Source of the DNA: Chelonoidis abingdonii
Lineage: Eukaryota; Chordata; Testudines; Testudinidae
NCBI RefSeq assembly: GCF_003597395.2
Contig: NC_133770.1
Span: 86,298,403-86,362,402, forward strand
Direction of reading: 5' to 3'
Length of the DNA stretch: 64,000 nt
Shown here: piece by piece, positions 56,816-64,000 of the stretch
Layout: each line of letters opens with the position of its first letter
How positions within the stretch are numbered: the first letter of the stretch is position 1
The notes under the pieces: generated by a model
Database searches by the model: none
What the model was told of the DNA's origin: nothing
What the model saw: only the letters and a program-made list of their open reading frames with translations
Made by a program: the position numbers and the translations under genes

Positions 56816-57250
56816 ATGCAGTCAAATCCAAAAAGAGCTCCAGCATGGACCCGTACGGGGAGCAAACTAGGACCTGATCGCTGTATGAGGGAAACAAATC
56901 TGTTCTATAAGAGCTTCCGTTACAGAAAGACGAAAATGCCAAAGCATTTTGAAAAAAAATCGTCAGGCTACACAGTGCCTGGCATGACAAGCGTAATGAA
57001 GCCAGAAGACCAAATGGTAAGACTCTGCAATGGGAGCGGAGCGGGGTACTGAGACTAACCAGCTAGCTCCCAAGTCCACAGCTATCTCTGAAAAGTGAGG
57101 TTGCAGTTCTCTGGCTGACCTCTTCTTAAATCCCAAGCCTGTGGCTTCAAACACACTGTCCGGAACGTGGTTGACCTGGAAATAGCGTCAGGCATGCAAC
57201 TTTTTAACTCACCTCCCTTCCAGTGAAAGAAAAGGAAAGAAAATTGTTTC
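56816..57250 (+). pseudogene. remnant of Harbinger accessory DNA-binding gene
   Basis: The first residues MQSNPKRAPAWT match the N-terminus of the Myb/trihelix-type protein seen at 24929. After about 12 residues the frame is lost, and alternating frames give weak matches (LIAVWG-like, then NAKAF.K). The noise in this block makes frame analysis meaningless. In the corrected orientation it would lie on the minus strand, as in the complete element. Confidence 0.5.
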
Positions 57251-57599
57251 TTGACTTCTTTCAAATGTCACCGGCTGTGCAACCGAATGCTGCTGGTAGA
57301 CAGCACGTATGGCTATGCATGAGATGGAGGCAGCACGCGGTAATTGTCAACACTCAAGTCCCTCTTCTGATGGCGGATATGATATGGTGACACAGGTAAG
57401 ACAGAGGTAACCGGCAACTGTATGCGGAACCCAATGAGTGCCTCACACAAGTTGGGCTTGATCAAAACTTGCCTGAAAATTACCTGGTGCCTGAGATAAG
57501 GACTGGCGGGTGGGGGGCGCCTGGTAAAAAATAGGAATGATTCCTGGTCATATCCCAGTAGAGGGACAGAACGGGTTGGTTAACCGTCTTTTCAATCAT

Positions 57600-58560
57600 A
57601 GCAACTGGGGCTAAGCTTCAATCAGCCCCTCCTTTCAATGTGTAAAGAAAAGATTTGCTCGAGACTGCCCTGGACTGTCATGAGCAGTGGGATCTTGGCT
57701 TGCTCTTTCCCCCACGAATGACCATTTTCAGGTAATGAGCTACCGCTTAATGTCCTGCCTGACTATCATACACCGGGACGCTGCCCTGGATTCCCCTCAA
57801 TTTTATGTCATTCTAAAAAAAACATCAGTGTTTCTTATTCCTTCATTCTTTATAACTTCATGATACAAATGGGGGGGGGGACACTAGTATCTCGGTAGCC
57901 CAGGAAGCGTTGGGGGAGGAAAGGGAAAGCAACGAGTGGGGGTGTTTTCAGGGCCAGACCCGCACACGGATATGTGCGTTCATGCTAAGCTCATCATTTC
58001 TGTCATGGATCATGACCACTATGGAAGTTCCACTGTGCTCTCCGATACACTTGGTTGCTATTCTTAGTGAAAAGGAACATCCTATGCCCCAGATTTAGGC
58101 AGTACTCAGATCTCTATTGTCTTTAGAGAAACTCCATAAAATGGAGGGATGCATTCTTTCGGGGAGATCATTTACCAGTTTTGCTTCTATTTGAGCCCCC
58201 AATTCCTTGGTACCAGTATACTCACAGACAAGCGGAGACATCCCACTGCGGATCGACAGATTATTGCGAGGGACAACTACAGAGGAACAGATAACCAATC
58301 ATTTCATTGCAAATTTACCCTGGCAGCAGAACGGTACAGACGACTGGAACGTCTGCTGTGCAAAAGCAAATAATGCTGCTGTGTAGGCGCTGGATATTTG
58401 TCCTTATCTGTCTGCGGTCATCAGTACACATAGGTGCATTAAATAAAAAAAGCCTGAATCGGTGCTTCATGGGTTGTCCATGCTTGTGTCGTGCCAGGGC
58501 AATTCCAAGGGGAAAATAGGGTGAAAATGATTGTCTGCTGTTGCTTTCCCGGAGGAAGGA
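57600..58560 (-). other. Harbinger interior, noisy, probable transposase-side sequence
   Basis: Read on the minus strand from 58690, the sequence passes cctagaattctaggtttgag, aaatcattgtcgg and ggtggttctg-like text, and aagcagcagaca-like text, as at 21290-21390 upstream of the transposase start. A clear HARBI1 frame could not be followed beyond this. The inverse of about 57600-57640 (agcttagccccagttgctat) is a recognisable turtle Harbinger segment. Confidence 0.5.
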
Positions 58561-58689
58561 TGAGTGATACTTACCCAGAACCACTTCGCCGACAATGATT
58601 TTGCTCCCATCTAGCTCACATGGTCTCTCAAACCTAGAATTCTAGGGCACAAAGCCGGCAGAGACATGAGGAGTTAGCGAATACTGAGG

Positions 58690-58935
58690 CATAAGCTTAT
58701 GGAGGAATAGCTACGCACAGTTGCACGCTCCAGTAATCTCTTGATTTTGGTGAGTTCGTCTCTTCTAGCCCCTTCTTGGGACCATTTTAGGATCCACACG
58801 CCATTAATGTCGCTTTCTATAGTGGCCAATTACTATATTGGCATGCAAGAGTGGCACTCGAGATATATTAAGAGACAAGTCTCTATTCTATAAAACCTGG
58901 TGATTATTATGTAAAATTGAAATAATCCAGTAAGT
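58690..58935 (-). repeat. noisy inverted copy of the Harbinger left terminus
   Basis: ggaatagctacgcacagttg, cacgctccagtaatc and atgtaaaattgaaataatcc correspond to the inverse of 56451-56635 (for example atgtaaaattggaataatcc on the inverse strand), with many small insertions. Confidence 0.85.
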
Positions 58936-60129
58936 CGTAGAGCTCCAAAAGCTAAATATAAAGATCAATCTCTTCTTATGGATATCTAGAGGAAAGAAAC
59001 TTATGAAATAGTATAACTTTGTCCTGGCCTGTAACATAGTAGGAAGAAGCCGGCTAGTGAGGAGGCGAGAGATATGCTTGATGTAGTTGAGATTATCTTG
59101 GTGCCTTCTCTATTCCCCTAGTTTCTATCCTCCCATGGGATCCAGAGCGATGTGAGGATGAGAGACTGACATATTGCTGTCATCGAAGAACACACTACAT
59201 TATAGCTGAGAGAAGAAAGGGAGGAAATTAGTCAGTACAATTACCTGATTGAAAGTCTCGCAAAATTCTATCTACAAAAAAACCAACACCCCACCCCCCA
59301 GAAGAAAACAAAAACCACCCATACAAAGAAAAAACTCAACCAAATACTCTCCACTACCACGTAGAGAAGGACAATACATAGAAGGAAAAACAAACGACAA
59401 TAGGTCTAAAACTTTCACTAGGTTTGTTCCAAATTCTACCATTTAGACGACTAGTGATCACCCTGTCTATATGTGAACACTAGATATGGAAGGAGGCTGG
59501 GTAGTGTTTATATGAGAGTAGGCAGGAGGCGTTAAGGCTGCAGGTGTATTCAGGACGTTCCACAATGATATACCGTAAACTTCGAAATTTAGCGACGCAA
59601 GCATGACTCATCACAAACAAATATGACATTATGCGCAATCTAGACTGCACGCGTTCTACTTATTTCTGTAGTGCACTTCACATATGCAGGCACACAGTCA
59701 TTGATTTAAGTTTGGTAGTAGAGTCTATCTAGCCAGGGCCCAAGCCCTTCCTCATCCTGTGAAGCGGGTGGGCATAAAATATGAAGAGTAACAAATTTTC
59801 ATCAGCGAAGCTTTTACCAAGCACCAAGCAAACTGATAACAATTGAGCGAAGTGCCCATTTCTTGAAAGTACGAAGTATACATCAAAGTCTTCATTCTAG
59901 CTTAGGATGTTAGCATACCAGAATATATTAAGAGAGAAGTCAGATAGGTACATGTTTGTTCCTGAATGGTAGTAATATGGGATAATCACACTATATAAAT
60001 CACACACTCGTAGTATAATGCTCAATACCCTGATGAGGCTGACTGAAGAGCCACATCCACACAAATCTTTATATTCAGCCTAATAGCTGACTTTGGGACA
60101 AAAACAAGTATAACTAATCTCATTGCTAT

Positions 60130-60820
60130 ATTAGATTTTCCTATTAATAGCAGTTACCATCCACAGAGCATAAGGATTCAGGATGTTAAAGGAACACCAG
60201 AGTTCCACAAACGACAAGTGGTAATCTCACAATGAATATCAAGAATAGACATAGCATTGTTTATTTATTTATTTTGTGGGTCTTAGTGCAAATCCTGTTT
60301 GATGTATGCTTTTATCATGTATATACTTATTTATATAATGGATTAATCTGAAAAGAAAATGAGTATTGATCTCTACTGTTGGCAGGAAATGAAATCAAAT
60401 AAATTATATCCCTCCTAACTTGAAATCTTATAATCTCCATCCAATTTCTATAATGGACACCTCCCCCACTTCATAATGAGAATTTTTTAAAATATATATA
60501 AAATATTTGTAGTTTTCTTGAAAAAGAAAATTACAACACTTGATGACAGGGAAACCATGAAACTATGACATCTGTGATAAACCTCATTGTCCAAATGTGT
60601 TTCGAATGCAACTCTTAACAACTTGTATCCATCAAAATGTTAGAATTTTTTAAGTATGCCAATGAATTTGACAGTCCCCATCAGCAAAGTGCAGACATAG
60701 ATAGGCCCACATGAAAATGTTCTGTGCTCATAAAGCATGATTCTGCACTTGGGGAGAGGCCCTGCTGAGATTAGTCTTAAAATTCTACACTGAGACTCCG
60801 TACTCTCAGTGTCTTGTATT
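60130..60820 (-). other. segment present only in the noisy copy
   Basis: Between anchors matching clean 55545 and 55530 the noisy copy has about 640-690 extra bases (for example ttgatgtatgcttttatcat, accatgaaactatgacatct). I recognise no repeat family. It may be a polymorphic insertion, sequence collapsed out of the clean assembly, or part of a chimeric read. Confidence 0.6.
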
Positions 60821-60859
60821 TAAATTTTTGTGTGTGTGAATTATTTGCAAGCTTTTTTA

Positions 60860-62737
60860 AGGGTAGAGGGGTGACACTGACATGGGCTTCTATTGGACCA
60901 TCCATGGGAGTGTGTGAACCATCTTTTTCGAGAATCGTTTATAGAGGCGTTTTCCGGATGCGTTTGGCATGTGGGATTCAACAAGTGAGGCAGTTATGTG
61001 GTGGTGAGCAAGGGGGCAGCTGATAGGTATCTGAGTCCGAGCGATAAATCTCCTTGTCAGCTTCACATTCGGCCTTTTCGATGACTGTCTTCACTGCTCA
61101 GAATAGGCTGACCAAGAGGGACCAAAAGAGGCTGAGATGGTTGCAATGGGGCCAGTCTAGACGTTGATGCCATGAATCACAATCCAAGCGCAGATTTTTT
61201 AAAAAGGTTAAGTAGTTAGGAATAATGAATCCTGACAATGAATTGGTCATTAGCAATGAATTAATCTATTATATAATAGATAACAGAAGGGCAGCATGTG
61301 TTCAAAATATTTTGTTTGTGTTTTGGGAAGAACAACAGATTAGTTCACAAATGCTGTGGGGTCCAGATATGAATAAACTTTCTTTCTTTCACTAGATCGG
61401 TTATGAGTCAGAATGTTACAGCAGCTACTAACAGTTACCTAAAATCAGTGATCCAATAATATTTAGCCAAGATTTTTTTTAAGGGAACTGGTTGGGACAT
61501 CACCTGGACCATCTATGTAGATTTTTGAAACCTCCTCTCAAGATGACATCCTCGAGGAAGTCCTCAGGGAAAAGCTGAAGAAACCAACATATTGGCCAGC
61601 GGACATTGTTAAAAAAGGCGTCAATTGAATGACCCGGTCGCAATTATAGACTTGTCATTCACATGAACATTGATCTCACTGCGTAAGATAAATGGGAGTG
61701 GTCTGACTAGATGAGACTTCTATTAATAAACCCAATTAAAGGCCAGCGATGGTTAATATAATATTAAGCGCGGAAGTCACATCGGTTCGAAAATTGATCC
61801 TGTCAACCCTGAATATTTAAAAAAAATGAGATTACAGTTTATGATAAAGGCAATTGTGTTGAGTAGCATACTCTAGAACTTCGTAAGGCATTAACTGTAT
61901 ATTCTGCTAGGACATTGATCTTAAAAGCTGAAGGTATAAATGAACATAGGCACATATTTAACTGATAGTCTCTAAACTGTAATTGTACATGGGGAATCCA
62001 TGCAAATGGTGTGTTTCCAGTGGGTCCTCCAGGATCAGTTCTTTGCCTAGTGAATTTAGGCATTTTTATTAATGACTGGACAAAATTAATAAAACCACTG
62101 GTTTGCAGGATGACCCAAAATTGGGAAGTAGTAAATAATGAAGAGATCAGGTCCTGGACACAGAGTGATCTGGAGACCGCTTGGTTAAGCTAGACCGCAG
62201 CAAAAAATATGAGTTTTAATTGGCTAATTGTAAGTATCGTCAGCGAACAAAGAATGTGCCATACTTCAAAGGCGCATTCAATCTGCGGGAAACAGTGACT
62301 CGAGAAGTTGGGCGGAGGGAAGTAAGAGGGTAACCTCGGTGGATAATCGCCTGAGCACAAGCTCCTTGTATGATGCGTGACGAAAGGGCTATGTAATCCC
62401 TTCGGAATGCTAAATGGCATTCCAGTATGAGTAGAGAGGTTATTTTATCTTTGTATCAGGCACTGGTGTTGACTGCTACGATACTATGTTCAGTTCCTGT
62501 GTCACACTTCAGGAATAATGTTGGATAAATTGAGGATCAGCAATGAGACATGATAAATTATTAAAGGAATAGATAAATATCCTTTAGTGATTTTCACTCC
62601 TTGAGTTTATCTTTTAGCTAAGCAATAGAGAGCGTGGAGGAGGAAGTTGACGTGATTACAGTGTATAAGTTACTATATGGGGAACAAACATGTAAGATGG
62701 CCTCTTGAAAGTTTAGCAGAAGAAAGTAGGAGATATG
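60860..62737 (+). pseudogene. noisy inverted copy of the CR1 RT remnant
   Basis: It repeats 53765-55500 in inverse orientation, so the CR1 RT remnant now reads on the plus strand: PGSVLC.VNLGIFINDW (about 62029-62080), then the FADDPK box spoiled by one extra G (gcaggatgaccc at about 62106, where the clean copy has gcagatgaccc), then WEVVNNEE. It should not be counted as a second genomic CR1 copy. Confidence 0.85.
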
Positions 62738-62951
62738 AGGCCAATACCGTCAATTTCCGGCCATACTAACCCTAATCTGATATGGTAATACCGATTTTAG
62801 TGCTACTCCTCTCATTGAGGAGGAGTACAGAAACCGATTTAAAGAGCCCTTTATATCGATATAGAAGGCCTCGTAGTGTGGACAGGTACAACGTTAAATT
62901 GGTTTAACGCTGCTAAAATCGGTTTAAACACTTAGTGTAGACCAGGCCTTA

Positions 62952-63833
62952 GTTTGGTTCTGCATTTAGTTAGAATACAGATCCTACCAAAGGGATAAAA
63001 TTTGCTATCGCTTTTTGCTGTCAGACTGGCATTCATGCACATCTATCTGTGGACAATTCACTGTAAATCTGGCCCACAGATTTACAGGCTAAACAGAATC
63101 AGGCTATACTCAGCATGGAGTTATTCTTTGAGACCTTAAAACAGACAGGATATCTGGCAGACAGCTCATTCTGACCAGCCAAATTGATTCAATCAGGTCG
63201 TACAGTGGCTTCATTTTTTAGTGCTGGGCCTTTCCAACAACAAAACCAATCTACTTGCTGTGTTGTAATGTGGCTTATTATGACATGCACCATATATTAG
63301 ATCTCTTCCATAGTTCCATGGGTTCATCAAGCTAATTAGGATTCATGACAGCACTGCTGAGGTTGTCAGAAACATGCATGTGTTCACAGGGAGTATAAAA
63401 AACAGTGCTGCATTAACGTCTTCCATATCCTAGATGACAACGGACACCCAGGCTTGTGGTCTGTCAGCAGATTGATCTACTTTCTCTGTTGTTTAACAGC
63501 ATAATTCTCTAACATTCCTCCCACAACATCCACTGGGGTCTGCAAGCCTCAGCTCCCAGAACTGGAAGGTATCACGTGACAGTGGACAACAGTGATGATC
63601 TATGCAAGCAATAGAAAATAATCCAACTCATTCTCCCAGAGATATAGGTGTTCTGCAATGAAAACAGCAGTTTAAAGGGAAATCTTTTAGTTGCTAAAGA
63701 AAGCAGGCATGACTTGGAGTACATACAGGATGATCCAAAGTCTGCTCTGTAATGTTGATGTAAATCCTTTGACCATAATGTCGCAATGCCATGTGTAGTC
63801 AATGGAGTTAGTCCTGATTTATACTGTAACTGA
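62952..63833. other. unique noncoding stretch
   Basis: No gene is recognised. The 76-codon minus-strand frame at 63572-63802 has no motif. Confidence 0.5.
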
Positions 63834-64000
63834 GGCCACGTCTACACTACGGGATAATATCAAATTAGCTAAAATCGGTTTTATAAAACTGATATTATAA
63901 ATTCGATTTCATGCGGCCACACTGGGCACAGTAATTCGGCATTGTGCGTCCATGGTCCGAGGCTAACGTCGATTTCTGAAGCGTTGCATTGTGGGTAGCT
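63834..64000 (+). mobile_element. PIF/Harbinger left end, cut by window edge
   Basis: ggccacgtctacactacggg, aattagctaaaatcggtttt and gtgcgtccatggtccgaggc match the left terminus of 20907-25316 closely. TGA precedes it, a degenerate TWA. The rest lies beyond the window. Confidence 0.92.

Larger units (their letters stand above)
56665..62740 (-). other. probable mis-oriented, uncorrected long-read gap fill
   Basis: The first bases, cctccgggcggtatcccaca, are the inverse of the Harbinger right subterminal sequence (compare tgggatacctcctggaggcc at about 25090). They would join directly to ccaataccgtc at 62741 if the block were flipped. From about 58690 to 62737 the block is the inverse of clean 56640 to 53765. 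Shared markers: ttactatatggggaacaaac (62670-62689) against 53806-53825; gcccatttcttgaaagtac (about 59850) against about 55750; ggaggaaattagtcagtaca (about 59221) against about 56245. Differences are mainly single- and double-base insertions, as in raw long reads. Confidence 0.88.
56451..62948. mobile_element. PIF/Harbinger transposon bounded by TTA, interior misassembled
   Basis: The left terminus gggtacgtctacactacggg follows TTA (56448-56450). The right terminus (tagtgtagaccaggcc) is followed by TTA (62949-62951). Clean terminal sequence covers only 56451-56639 and about 62738-62948. What lies between is a noisy block in the wrong orientation that also contains a copy of the left flank. After correction the element would be roughly 2.5 kb: left end, interior equal to the inverse of 56665-58700, then right end. 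Confidence 0.8.

Noticed and set aside
53765..62740. Genuine large inverted duplication around a transposon
   Set aside because: Asymmetric, insertion-rich noise in one arm only, the adjacent N gap, and a clean join if the block is flipped all favour misassembly.

Overview
This is noncoding, repeat-rich nuclear DNA of an amniote, most probably a cryptodiran turtle. The strongest pointer is the SINE at 21046-21228: a tRNA-like head with A and B boxes joined to a CR1-type 3' tail, the structure known from the tortoise Pol III/SINE. CR1 LINEs, MIR-type CORE-SINEs, many PIF/Harbinger and hAT elements and several LTR families fit the same group; a crocodilian is less likely. Two runs of N (50262-50297 and 56640-56664) show a draft assembly. 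I recognise no host protein-coding exon. The longest open frame (257 codons, 40421-41194) lies inside a repeat.

Layout. 1-8.6 kb: a decayed LINE with a restriction-like endonuclease (about 1.44-4.5 kb, with a second copy of its 3' end at 1119-1315), a solo LTR with a nested hAT MITE (4682-5815), a tRNA-derived SINE, MIR copies, and a 5S rRNA pseudogene abutted by another hAT MITE. 8.6-12.5 kb: sparse sequence with palindromic MITEs. 12.5-15.6 kb: three nested elements, two of them bounded by 8-bp target duplications. 15.6-20.9 kb: mostly unique, with MIR and MITE fragments. 20907-25316: a complete two-gene PIF/Harbinger transposon, both genes broken and facing each other, carrying a SINE and a long poly-A tract. 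25.3-36 kb: unique DNA with CR1, MIR, a gypsy-like gag remnant and GC-rich repeats. 36752-38772: an LTR within an LTR. 40.4-41.6 kb: a GC-rich repeat with a TATA box, a minisatellite and 44-bp terminal direct repeats. 42486-43115: a Harbinger end fragment. 43-53.5 kb: mostly unique, with a solo LTR at 49516-50547. 53.6-55.5 kb: an antisense CR1 reverse-transcriptase remnant. 55578-56088: a MITE with 27-bp inverted ends. 56451-62948: a Harbinger whose interior is disrupted. 63834-64000: the left end of another Harbinger.

The most important observation is that about 56665-62740 is almost certainly an assembly fault. It is the inverse complement of what should fill the gap. Its right part (about 58690-62737) is an indel-riddled, mostly insertion-bearing copy of the clean flank 53765-56640, and its left edge would join cleanly to the sequence that follows 62740. 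This looks like an uncorrected long read placed in the wrong orientation. Anyone using this interval should treat it as an artefact until tested.

No new biological system stood out. What is informative here is the layered transposition history, readable from exact target-site duplications.
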